A DNA stretch of 64,000 nucleotides from Idiomarina sp. Lineage in GTDB: Bacteria; Pseudomonadota; Gammaproteobacteria; Enterobacterales; Alteromonadaceae. Within the stretch, counting starts at the first letter, position 1. Each line of letters begins with the position of its first letter. Shown here in pieces: positions 55,783-63,352 of the stretch. The translations under genes and the position numbers were made by a program. The notes beneath the pieces were generated by a model, which ran no database searches, had not been told where the DNA came from, and saw only the letters and a program-made list of their open reading frames with translations. Location of the stretch: NCBI GenBank assembly GCA_022565355.1, contig JAIUMU010000005.1, forward strand, positions 62,001 through 126,000. The letters are read 5' to 3'.

Positions 55783-56427
55783 ATGAGTTTCTCGAATTGG
55801 CGCTTATCGCCAGCACATATATTCCAGCTAACACCGGTAGTACCGGTAATGGTGATTGATTCCTTAAGCGATGCTGTGCCCATGGCTGAAGCCCTACTGC
55901 GCGCGAATATCTCCTTGTTCGAGATAACCTTGCGCACACCCGTAGCGCTGGAAGCCATTACCTTGCTGCGCGAAGCTATGCCTAACGCGGTAGTAGGTGC
56001 CGGTACCGTAACTACTCCTGCTGAATTAACTGACGCCCGCAATGCCGGCGCGCAGTTTGCCATTAGCCCCGGCATTACCGCAGAACTGCTGCAAGTTGGC
56101 AGCGAAGGCGATATTCCGTTGATACCTGGCGTAGCTACCATATCTGAACTTATGCAGGCGAAAGCCGCGGGTTATGATCATCTGAAGTTTTTCCCTGCCG
56201 AAGCCGCAGGCGGCTGCGCCATGCTAAAATCGATAGCAGGCCCATTTCCGCACATCAAGTTCTGCCCAACAGGCGGAATTCATCAAGATAACTTCGAAAA
56301 TTATTTAGCGCTGCCGAACGTAAGTTGTGTTGGCGGTTCGTGGATATTGCCCAAAGCCGCCATAGCAGCGGGCGATTGGCAACTAGTACAAGAATTGGCT
56401 GAGCGCGCAGTGGCTGCAGTTAAGTAA
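55783..56427 (+). CDS. eda: KDPG/KHG aldolase
   Basis: A 214-aa class I aldolase: catalytic Glu in LFEITLRTP and Schiff-base Lys in YDHLKFFPAEAAGG, plus FCPTGGI. It cleaves KDPG to pyruvate and glyceraldehyde-3-phosphate. Last gene of the operon. Confidence 0.96.
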   Translation: MSFSNWRLSPAHIFQLTPVVPVMVIDSLSDAVPMAEALLRANISLFEITLRTPVALEAITLLREAMPNAVVGAGTVTTPAELTDARNAGAQFAISPGITAELLQVGSEGDIPLIPGVATISELMQAKAAGYDHLKFFPAEAAGGCAMLKSIAGPFPHIKFCPTGGIHQDNFENYLALPNVSCVGGSWILPKAAIAAGDWQLVQELAERAVAAVK

Positions 56428-56493
56428 GCTAAGCTAAAAGATCTAGGCACTACATTACCCGCCGTTACTATTGATTGAATCACAAGCACCGGA

Positions 56494-56510
56494 ATGTTAT
56501 GTTATAACAT
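56494..56510. promoter_or_regulatory. Probable Zur box upstream of the DUF1826 gene
   Basis: ATGTTATGTTATAACAT: a 7-bp perfect inverted repeat around GTT, close to the Zur consensus TGTTATANTATAACA. It ends 23 nt before the preferred start, in promoter position. Confidence 0.72.
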
Positions 56511-56533
56511 ACATGGCATTTCGGAGAGCTCCT

Positions 56534-57196
56534 GTGTTACCGCAAACTAGTAAAGTGCAAACCAATCAAGTAGAAACCAATCAATTTCATAGTTTCCGTA
56601 AAATAGATCACGTAATAACAGGTGATGATGCCCTAGTATTGCCAGAGATCTTCAATGCAGGCACAAACCTAGCTGTATGGCAGCGCAACCTGCCCGAAGC
56701 AGCGCAAGAATATGCGGCATTTCTGCAAACCACTACGTGGCAACAGCAGCGGATAATGATCAACACTGCCGAAGTGCTGGAATACCTAACCAGTAAACTA
56801 CCCGATGCACCTGGCCGTGGCGCATTCATTGCGGATATCACTTTGCTCGCTGAAATGTATGGCTGCTTATTTAACCTTACTGAAGTAGGCATTCGCTTTG
56901 CCCGTTTAAATACCGCCATGTGCCCCAAGTTCCATACCGATAAACTGGGCTGCAGGCTCATTACTACCTACGCCGGCATCGGCACAGAGTGGCTGAAAAA
57001 CGAGCATGTGCGGCGCTCTGATAACGGCAAAGTAATGTACCAAGCCGATGCTCCCGTACAGCAAGTTGCAACCCATGATGTTGCCATTCTAAAAGGCGAT
57101 GGTTGGGCAGATAATGAACATGGCGGCATTGTGCACCGTTCACCACAGCTCGCAGAAAATGAGGCGCGAGTAGTACTTACAATTGATGGCTTTTAA
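56534..57196 (+). CDS. DUF1826 protein, oxygenase-like
   Basis: The GTG at 56534 is preferred because GGAGAG lies 5 nt upstream; the ORF-track TTG at 56471 would place the coding start through the Zur box. The 220-aa product belongs to DUF1826 (RGAFIADITLLAEMYGCLF; PKFHTDKLGCRLITTYAG; GGIVHRSPQ). His134, Asp136 and His201, with Arg212 eleven residues on, copy the HxD...H...R spacing of the 2OG-Fe(II) oxygenase at 3038 (His253/Arg264 also 11 apart). That is an inference; DUF1826 has no established activity that I can cite. Zinc control is predicted from the box. The methyltransferase follows 24 nt later. Confidence 0.75.
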   Translation: MLPQTSKVQTNQVETNQFHSFRKIDHVITGDDALVLPEIFNAGTNLAVWQRNLPEAAQEYAAFLQTTTWQQQRIMINTAEVLEYLTSKLPDAPGRGAFIADITLLAEMYGCLFNLTEVGIRFARLNTAMCPKFHTDKLGCRLITTYAGIGTEWLKNEHVRRSDNGKVMYQADAPVQQVATHDVAILKGDGWADNEHGGIVHRSPQLAENEARVVLTIDGF

Positions 57197-57220
57197 CATT
57201 TACAGATTCAAATTTTACTT

Positions 57221-57994
57221 ATGCAAATATCAAGCTTATTTAAATACGTAGAACAGTTACAAGGTACAACACCCTGGGGGAACCTACTCGATACGGGCAC
57301 TGGGGTAAAATCGTTACAATGGATAAGTACCTTAAAAACCGATAGCTGGAGTGCCATTACTGCCTCTGAAGCTATGGCGCGATCTTCCAAAGAAAGTTTC
57401 CCCGGCACTATGCGTGCGCAAGATCGGCTTATTGTAGGTAATTGGATAGACAACGAACTGCTAAAAGGTGAGCAATTTGATACCGTTTTAGTAGATTACC
57501 TCGTAGGTGCTATCGATGGTTTTGCGCCCTACTGGCAAGATCTAGTGTTTGAACGCTTACGCCCGCTAGTAAAAGGCCGCATGTATATTATTGGCCTTGA
57601 GCCCTACGTACCAATTGTGGCGCAAGATGAGGTAGGCCAGTATGTTGGTGATGTAGGTAGGTTTCGTGATAGTTGCTTACTCATGGCACGCGAGCGGCCT
57701 TATCGAGAGTATCCCAGCGATTGGATTATTCGCCATCTACACCGCGCCGATTTCAATGTAATTAGTGGTAAACGGTTTCCCATTCGCTTCGGTGAACGCT
57801 TTGTGCACGCGCAAATGAACATGTGTAAACAGCGTATCGCGCGCTTGCAACACTGCGGTGTTCAGGCCAATGTGGCAACCGCCATGCTCGAACAAGTAAA
57901 TGAGCTTACTGAACGCGGATTAAAGCTCATTGCCAAACACAATGGTTTACCTACCGGTAACGATTACGTTATCGCCGCCGAGCCAAAGCGCTAG
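57221..57994 (+). CDS. Class I SAM-dependent methyltransferase-like protein
   Basis: A 257-aa protein with a Rossmann motif I, NLLDTGTGVKSLQWI (21-35), and a later acidic strand FDTVLVDYLVGAI, the usual place of motif II/III. A cluster of basic and aromatic residues follows. The methyl acceptor is unknown. It starts 24 nt after DUF1826 and is likely cotranscribed with it under the Zur box. It is convergent with the ZnuD-like receptor. Confidence 0.75.
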   Translation: MQISSLFKYVEQLQGTTPWGNLLDTGTGVKSLQWISTLKTDSWSAITASEAMARSSKESFPGTMRAQDRLIVGNWIDNELLKGEQFDTVLVDYLVGAIDGFAPYWQDLVFERLRPLVKGRMYIIGLEPYVPIVAQDEVGQYVGDVGRFRDSCLLMARERPYREYPSDWIIRHLHRADFNVISGKRFPIRFGERFVHAQMNMCKQRIARLQHCGVQANVATAMLEQVNELTERGLKLIAKHNGLPTGNDYVIAAEPKR

Positions 57995-58026
57995 GCGGCA
58001 AGTTCGTTAGGCTCGCGCAAGCGCTT

Positions 58027-60120
58027 TTAGAAACGTGCTTGCAAGCCAATGGTTACATTGCGGGCGGCTAATGGCGCATCGTCTTTAATAAACGAGCTAT
58101 GCACAAAGGCAAGCTCATTGCTGGCATTTTGTAGCTTTGCAAACCACATCATATCGTTGTTATTCCACGTGAAATTGTAGTTCACTGCCGCATCAATAAA
58201 GGTATAGCCCGCGGTAGTATCTTCGTTATTCGCTGTGCGGTTTTGCGCCGCATAACGGTGCACACCTACTTTTGCTACCCATTGATTGGCGGTGTACTGA
58301 TATTCACCACCCACTCGCTGCGGTGGAATGCGCGGTAAATTGCTATTGCCATCATTACTATCAATTAACCGAGCGCGCACAATATCACCCATCAAGGTAA
58401 CTTGTTGGTTCGCCATAAATTGCCAAGTAACGCTGGCCTCTGCACCATGCAGCCGGGCTCTCTGCTGCGTATATTGATAGGCATCTAAATCGGCAATCTG
58501 GAAGCCTAAATTGCGCAGGTAAGCAAAGTTATCAATATCGTTGTAAAACACATTCACTTGGTAACTAAAGGCTTGCTGTTGGCCACGAAAACCTACATCA
58601 ATATTATTCGCACGCTCTATTTTAGAAAGGCTGGTATCGCTGAAGATTTCCGTACCCATGCCAGCGGCTTCTACCCGGTAAGCTGTACCAATTTCATACG
58701 ATCGGGTGCCTACGTGCACACCATTTGCATACAGTTCATTGGCCGCTAAAGCGCGCTCTGCACGGCTAAATGCTGCAGTAAGCTGCTGATTCGCTGGCAA
58801 CTGGTAAACGGCCCCTACAGACCAACTGAATAAGTTAAAGCTATCGCTAACTGCCCGTACACCAGCACTATCGGTAAGCTCAGGTGCTTTTTGGGTAAGC
58901 CGCTCAACACGCGCACCTACTTCACCTTTCAAATTGCCAAAGTTACGTTCTTGTAACCAGAATACTGCGTGAGTATCGGTATCTGTGCTCGGCGTAAACG
59001 CTTCTTCACCTACTGCTTCGTAATCACGGAAGTTACCATGGTAACCAAGAATTCCGCGCCAACCTTGCGGCAGCAAATACAACCCACTTACGCGAAGCTC
59101 CCAGTTCTTGCTGGTGAATTCAGTTTCGGGCTCGCCATCATCATATTCAGCGTGATCATAATCAGTGAAGGCGATATCCGCGGTAAGCACTTCCCAACGC
59201 TGATGTTGGGGTTGGTATTCAGCAGCAAGGGCAACACGATGCTGGTTCAGTTTAATAAATTCACCATCATCTGCTAACGCCGGATCTTCGGGCCCTTCGG
59301 GTAACCCGTATTCGCTCGCAATGTTACCGTAACTCACTCCAACAAAACCCCAATCAGCAACATGGCTAGTACCAAGATTCACTACGCGATGCTCATTCCA
59401 GGAATTATCTAAGCGATTTGCACTAAAGCCTTCATCACTTGTATAGGTGGGTACACGATAATCGTTACCTTTGCGGTAGTAGCCATCCGCATGAAAGGCC
59501 ATGTTCTCGCGGCTGCTATCATGGGCAAAGCTAAGTGAGCGCTCACTACCCGCGGTGTTAAAACGTGTTTGTACCGTTGTTTCTGGCCAAGAAACCACAT
59601 TTCTTGGAATACGATTATCAACCACATTAATTACGCCACCAATCGCTCCACTGCCATACAGTAATGTGGCAGGCCCACGCAGCACTTCAATTTGCTGGGC
59701 AGTAATGGCATCAGCAGTAATCGCATGATCTGGCCCTTCGCGAGAAACATCGCCCGTTCCCATGCCGTTGTGTATTACCTGCACTCGTGCGCCATCAAGG
59801 CCACGAATCACCGGGCTGGAAGCCACCTGGCCAAAATAATTACCATGCACGCCAGGCTCAAACTTCAGTGTTTCACCAATGCTTGCTTCAGCGCGCTGCA
59901 ATAATTCATCACCTGACAACACCGATACTGGGCCCGCCATTTCCACTACATCTCTACGCAAGCCTGAAGCGCGCACTTGAATACGCTCAATGGGCTTTGC
60001 TTGCTCGGTAGCAGGATTCGTTTGCGATTGCTCATCAGCACTTTCAGCAGAGCTGTTGGCTTGAACTGGGAAGTTTAACGCCGCTAATACGGCTATTGCG
60101 AGAGTACTACGCTGCAACAT
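58027..60120 (-). CDS. ZnuD-like TonB-dependent zinc receptor
   Basis: A 697-aa receptor: signal peptide to residue 21, TonB-box-like IERIQVRAS, plug domain with GETLKFEPGVHGNYFGQVAS, PVIRGLDGARVQVIHNGM and DVSREGPDHAITADAI, and a beta-barrel ending in NVTIGLQARF. The plug pattern (RGLDGxRVxVLxNG and DxSxxSPDHA) is that of ZnuD/ZrgA zinc receptors. A consensus Zur box lies 86 nt upstream, which makes a zinc role likely. Heme or other metals are alternatives. Confidence 0.9.
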   Translation of the reverse strand: MLQRSTLAIAVLAALNFPVQANSSAESADEQSQTNPATEQAKPIERIQVRASGLRRDVVEMAGPVSVLSGDELLQRAEASIGETLKFEPGVHGNYFGQVASSPVIRGLDGARVQVIHNGMGTGDVSREGPDHAITADAITAQQIEVLRGPATLLYGSGAIGGVINVVDNRIPRNVVSWPETTVQTRFNTAGSERSLSFAHDSSRENMAFHADGYYRKGNDYRVPTYTSDEGFSANRLDNSWNEHRVVNLGTSHVADWGFVGVSYGNIASEYGLPEGPEDPALADDGEFIKLNQHRVALAAEYQPQHQRWEVLTADIAFTDYDHAEYDDGEPETEFTSKNWELRVSGLYLLPQGWRGILGYHGNFRDYEAVGEEAFTPSTDTDTHAVFWLQERNFGNLKGEVGARVERLTQKAPELTDSAGVRAVSDSFNLFSWSVGAVYQLPANQQLTAAFSRAERALAANELYANGVHVGTRSYEIGTAYRVEAAGMGTEIFSDTSLSKIERANNIDVGFRGQQQAFSYQVNVFYNDIDNFAYLRNLGFQIADLDAYQYTQQRARLHGAEASVTWQFMANQQVTLMGDIVRARLIDSNDGNSNLPRIPPQRVGGEYQYTANQWVAKVGVHRYAAQNRTANNEDTTAGYTFIDAAVNYNFTWNNNDMMWFAKLQNASNELAFVHSSFIKDDAPLAARNVTIGLQARF

Positions 60121-60205
60121 GTTGAGTTTGCCTAAGATAATCGTGAATTAAAATTTGCGGGTATTGTACAGAGCACCCTTGAGAGCTCAAAATCCTATCA
60201 CTAAA

Positions 60206-60220
60206 TGTTATAATATAACA
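60206..60220. promoter_or_regulatory. Zur box upstream of the ZnuD-like receptor
   Basis: TGTTATAATATAACA, an exact copy of the Zur consensus core and a perfect palindrome, 86-100 nt before the receptor ATG. Confidence 0.85.
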
Positions 60221-60253
60221 ATAGTAATGAGCGAAGATATTGATCAGCGCCCA

Positions 60254-60280
60254 TAAAAAAACGCACCTTGCGGTGCGTTC
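60254..60280 (-). terminator. Terminator of the cold-shock gene
   Basis: On the minus strand ACGCACC/GGTGCGT form a 7-bp stem with a short loop, followed by a run of seven T. It lies 56 nt after the csp stop. Confidence 0.85.
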
Positions 60281-60335
60281 TAAGCTACGTAATTCAAATG
60301 AGGCGGCTACAGTTAAGCAGCTGCACCTCGTTTAA

Positions 60336-60545
60336 TTACATTGCTACGATATTCTCAGCCTGAGGACCTTTAGGACCCTGGGTGATAGTAAATTCAACAG
60401 TTTGGCCTTCAGCTAAAGTTTTGAAGCCAGTGCTGGTGATTGCGCTGAAATGTGCGAACACATCAGGGCCACCTTGCTGCTCTAGAAAACCAAAACCTTT
60501 TGCTTCGTTAAACCATTTAACAGTACCAGTTACAGTATTAGACAT
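60336..60545 (-). CDS. Cold-shock domain protein (CspA family)
   Basis: A 69-aa OB-fold protein: [17 protein letters not shown] (RNP1 KGFGFL), VFAHFSAI (RNP2) and [16 protein letters not shown]. It binds single-stranded nucleic acid. A long leader probably precedes it. It is a standalone gene with its own terminator. Confidence 0.96.
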   Translation of the reverse strand: MSNTVTGTVKWFNEAKGFGFLEQQGGPDVFAHFSAITSTGFKTLAEGQTVEFTITQGPKGPQAENIVAM

Positions 60546-60776
60546 AATTAATTATCCTGAAATTTATAAAATTAGAGTGCTCGTTAAGAGCGGAATTCGG
60601 AGAGAAAATAACAAAAATTAAATACTACAGGACGGAGGTAATTACGAATAATTCGGCAACGCAGTGAAGATCTAAATAATATTTACTATCCAACGCCGGC
60701 TAGGTTACTCCTATCTGAGTGAGAGTCAACCTATTCTTTTGTAAATGGCAAACGCAGTGGTAAAAAGCATCCTTTA
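60546..60776 (-). promoter_or_regulatory. csp leader and promoter region
   Basis: 231 nt with no gene. Minus-strand transcripts from here form the leader of the cold-shock gene; such leaders are often long and thermoregulatory, but I see no cold-box motif that can be named with confidence. TAAGGATAAT-like sequence before the csp ATG supplies its Shine-Dalgarno. Confidence 0.4.
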
Positions 60777-61184
60777 TTAACGCGAAGCCATTGGTATCAA
60801 AGGGGTTAAGCCTAGATGATCAACAAAGGGGATAAAATCTCGATCATTAAAAAGCAACGGTATTTTGTGCTCAATACAGAAAGTAGCAATAATTAGATCG
60901 GCTGTTTTACGTATCGTAATTCCACTTTTACGGAGATTACGATAATTTTCTGCACATTTTTCAGGCATGCTTTTACCGAACATTTCGAATAGATCGAGCG
61001 TTAATAACACTTTCTTGGTTGTCCTATATTCACGGTCGTTCCGTATACCCTGTAGAATCTCCAGAAATATCAAATCTCCCATGGCAACGGTTCCTTCAAC
61101 TATTTTGGCATCAAGAAAATCAGTGTACTCACTCTGAACACCGTTGAAGTAGTCGATCCAAACGCTAGTATCAACCAGTATCAT
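60777..61184 (-). CDS. vapC: VapC-type PIN-domain toxin
   Basis: A 135-aa PIN protein. The acidic residues expected of the RNase site are Asp5 (VDTSVWID), Glu42, Asp96 (KTADLIIA) and Asp114. It should cleave RNA, as VapC toxins do. It overlaps vapB by 4 nt. Confidence 0.93.
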   Translation of the reverse strand: MILVDTSVWIDYFNGVQSEYTDFLDAKIVEGTVAMGDLIFLEILQGIRNDREYRTTKKVLLTLDLFEMFGKSMPEKCAENYRNLRKSGITIRKTADLIIATFCIEHKIPLLFNDRDFIPFVDHLGLTPLIPMASR

Positions 61185-61375
61185 TCGCCGCCACGCATTT
61201 CGTTTAAATCACCTTCCCACTTAACTTGTCCGCGCAACTTCCGAATATCTTGCTGTTGGCTTCGCAATACAAGTAGCTTGAGCCCTTGCTCTACAGCTTC
61301 TTTTTTTGTTTTGTATCCGGATGCTTTTAAGGCATCCGCCATTAATTGATCGTCTATCACAATGTTAGTTCTCAT
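61181..61375 (-). CDS. vapB: VapB-type antitoxin
   Basis: A 64-aa VapB protein: MRTNIVIDDQLMADALKASG (ribbon-helix-helix N-terminus), TKKEAVEQGLKLL, then a C-terminal tail that should bind VapC. It heads the two-gene operon, behind a clear inverted repeat. Confidence 0.92.
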   Translation of the reverse strand: MRTNIVIDDQLMADALKASGYKTKKEAVEQGLKLLVLRSQQQDIRKLRGQVKWEGDLNEMRGGE

Positions 61376-61383
61376 AAATCACC

Positions 61384-61414
61384 TATGTGTATAAATATAC
61401 ATATTATACACATA
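61384..61414. promoter_or_regulatory. vapBC operator
   Basis: TATGTGTATAA and its exact complement TTATACACATA, 11-bp arms with a 9-nt spacer, 9 nt upstream of vapB. Typical of autoregulation by a VapBC complex. Confidence 0.8.
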
Positions 61415-61709
61415 ATGTCATTAGCAAGTACACATAGCAAACAGCTATACGCCACTTTGCAGCTTTAATTTTGTTTATCAAAACAAGGGTAATTTCAGCT
61501 CACTAGTTACAATACGGCAAAAATTTTAGTCCTTTGCTGACAAACCTAATCTGCAAAGATTTTATGTTTATCATAAAATAATAGTTGCATATCATAAATT
61601 TCTGCACTATTTTATATTGCAGTAGTGCCGCATACAGGCACAAAACTATTTATTAGCAACGCCGCGATGTAGCCAAAACACAAGGCTCGGCACTTACGGA
61701 GAGTTACTT
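61415..61709. other. Intergenic region with an inverted repeat
   Basis: No gene recognised. It contains ATTTTATG-TTTAT-CATAAAAT (61559-61579), 8-bp perfect arms, about 131 nt before the membrane protein gene. CGGAGAG before the ATG at 61710 is its Shine-Dalgarno. The repeat could be a site for the HTH encoded two genes on. Confidence 0.5.
61559..61579. promoter_or_regulatory. Possible operator of the membrane/HTH/HExxH cassette
   Basis: 8-bp perfect inverted repeat, ATTTTATG and CATAAAAT with 5-nt spacer. AT-rich palindromes occur by chance, so the role is uncertain. Confidence 0.4.
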
Positions 61710-62315
61710 ATGAATTCCAATTCATATAAAGCAGCAGGTTTTGCCGCAATCGCGTTAGCCATTTTGTTTCCAATCTATTGGTTATATGCTTTCGATAGCC
61801 TGAGTGCCGAATCATTTGCAACAGCATTCGAGAACGATTTACGCACGCTGAACGGCTGGGATGCCTTGTTCGTAACGATTGGCGCCTTGGAGATTGCTAT
61901 TTACATAGCGCTGGCAAAACTTTGTCGTGATCAATTTAACGGCAGCTTACCTGCGGTACTACTAATCATGATGGCAGCGGTTGTTGGCCTTATTCACGCA
62001 ACAGTGTTGGTGGATATAAGCTTAGCAATCGGCCTTTTAGCACCTTCCGACACTCTGATTAACGTTACCATTATGTTTAGCCTTATCTGCCTGTTTCTAT
62101 ACGCAGTGGTAGCCTTTATCTTCGCTATTAGTATGCTTGTTCGCTTCTCACAACTATCAGTGCCCCTGAAAGTATTCACCATAGGCCTGCTCGTTGCCTG
62201 CGTGTTCCAGTTCACCATCGTACTTGGCGTGATCAATATCTTCCTGTTCCCAGTATTAATGATCGTATTAGCGATGCACTTTTTCCGCGGTGAACACGAA
62301 GTGGAAGTTGTTTAA
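61710..62315 (+). CDS. Unassigned membrane protein
   Basis: A 201-aa protein of about five or six TM segments (roughly 9-27, 50-70, 78-102, 110-137, 147-165, 170-190), no signal peptide and a short acidic C-terminus. I do not recognise a family. It resembles in size and context the DUF2975 membrane proteins that sit beside YozG-like HTH genes, but the sequence does not prove it. Next gene starts 9 nt later. Confidence 0.7.
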   Translation: MNSNSYKAAGFAAIALAILFPIYWLYAFDSLSAESFATAFENDLRTLNGWDALFVTIGALEIAIYIALAKLCRDQFNGSLPAVLLIMMAAVVGLIHATVLVDISLAIGLLAPSDTLINVTIMFSLICLFLYAVVAFIFAISMLVRFSQLSVPLKVFTIGLLVACVFQFTIVLGVINIFLFPVLMIVLAMHFFRGEHEVEVV

Positions 62316-62324
62316 GGGGCACGC

Positions 62325-62537
62325 ATGAACATTCGTATAAACTTAGATGTGGAAATGGCCAAGAACAAGATATCGCTTACCGAGCTTTCCGAAAAAGTTG
62401 GTGTTTCAACCACTAACTTATCGCTGTTAAAAACCGGCAAGGTGAAGGCTATTCGCTTTAGCACTCTCGAGGCGATCTGCGCAGCGCTTAACTGCCAACC
62501 TGGGGATATTTTGGAATATGTGCCCCCACAGCAATAA
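62325..62537 (+). CDS. Cro/C1-type HTH regulator (YozG-like)
   Basis: A 70-aa DNA-binding protein: MNIRINLDVEMAKNKISLTE, then LSEKVGVSTTNLSLLKTGKV (the HTH) and ICAALNCQPGDILEYV. This is the compact form seen in the YozG group. It probably controls its own three-gene cassette. Confidence 0.88.
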   Translation: MNIRINLDVEMAKNKISLTELSEKVGVSTTNLSLLKTGKVKAIRFSTLEAICAALNCQPGDILEYVPPQQ

Positions 62538-62547
62538 AACCGGAGGC

Positions 62548-63348
62548 ATGCGCCTGCACAAAGAGTTTTTCCGAAATGGCTTAAACTACCGTGATGGCCA
62601 AAACGTTTCCTTTCGTGACATTGTGAATCGTTTTCAGTTTTATCATGTGAAAATCGGCCGTTGGGTAACGCCGCAAGAAGAGCAGCGTAGCGCGAATCTA
62701 TTTTATGATGCGCTGTGTGATTTGCAGCATATTCTCGATGTTCCGCCCATAGTTCTCTCTATGCAGGGGGCAGTGGCACTGAGTTTTGGTTCGGGCGGCA
62801 GGCCCGGTGCGAGTGCTCACTATCAACCAGCTGGCCGTATACTAGCGCTCGCTAAAAATGCTGGCGGCGGCAGCCTGGCCCACGAGTGGTTTCATGCATT
62901 TGATCACTATATTGGCCCGAAGCTGTTTGGTGATGCGCTTTACGGTGATGGACGAAATTCAATGTTGTTCGCCAGCCGAGCTTGGCTAAGCCATGATGAG
63001 TTCGTGCCGCATCCGTTAAACCAGCAACTGCATAACCTCTATAAAGTGCTATTTCTTACCCCCGATGGCAACGGGCCAAATGAATACGTACAGCACTGCC
63101 AAGCGTTTGATAAAGCCAGTGGGCATTTGTATTACGGCTTACCTGAAGAACTGGCCGCCCGCGCTTTTGAGAACGGTATTCAGCGCCTAAAGATAAAGAA
63201 TCACTTTCTTGTTTCCGGCACGCTGAAAAGTGATACGGCCAAAGCAGGGCTGTATCCCACAGCCGAACTCAGTACTGCTATCACTAATGCGTTCCTCAAC
63301 TACTTCAGCCGCTTAGGTACTGCTTTAGAAAACAGTTATGGGGTGTAA
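62548..63348 (+). CDS. CLCA_X family protein with HExxH motif
   Basis: The preferred start is the ATG at 62548 (GGAGG just upstream); the ORF-track ATG at 62518 overlaps the HTH by 20 nt. 266 aa. RLHKEFFRNGLNYRDGQNVS, KIGRWVTPQEEQ and NAGGGSLAHEWFHAFDHYI identify the CLCA_X family. HEWFH (112-116) is an HExxH zinc motif, and PEELAARAFE (about 199-208) could give the third ligand; the spacing resembles LPD-type phage-related peptidases. Role unknown; a peptidase of the ImmA kind is a possible reading. Confidence 0.8.
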   Translation: MRLHKEFFRNGLNYRDGQNVSFRDIVNRFQFYHVKIGRWVTPQEEQRSANLFYDALCDLQHILDVPPIVLSMQGAVALSFGSGGRPGASAHYQPAGRILALAKNAGGGSLAHEWFHAFDHYIGPKLFGDALYGDGRNSMLFASRAWLSHDEFVPHPLNQQLHNLYKVLFLTPDGNGPNEYVQHCQAFDKASGHLYYGLPEELAARAFENGIQRLKIKNHFLVSGTLKSDTAKAGLYPTAELSTAITNAFLNYFSRLGTALENSYGV

Positions 63349-63352
63349 GTTA

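Noticed and set aside
57985-58028. Terminator between the methyltransferase and the ZnuD-like receptor
   Set aside because: AAAGCGC/GCGCTTT arms are 29 nt apart; too loose to call.
60546-60776. Riboswitch or c-di-GMP aptamer in the csp leader or elsewhere
   Set aside because: No GEMM or other aptamer core was recognised.
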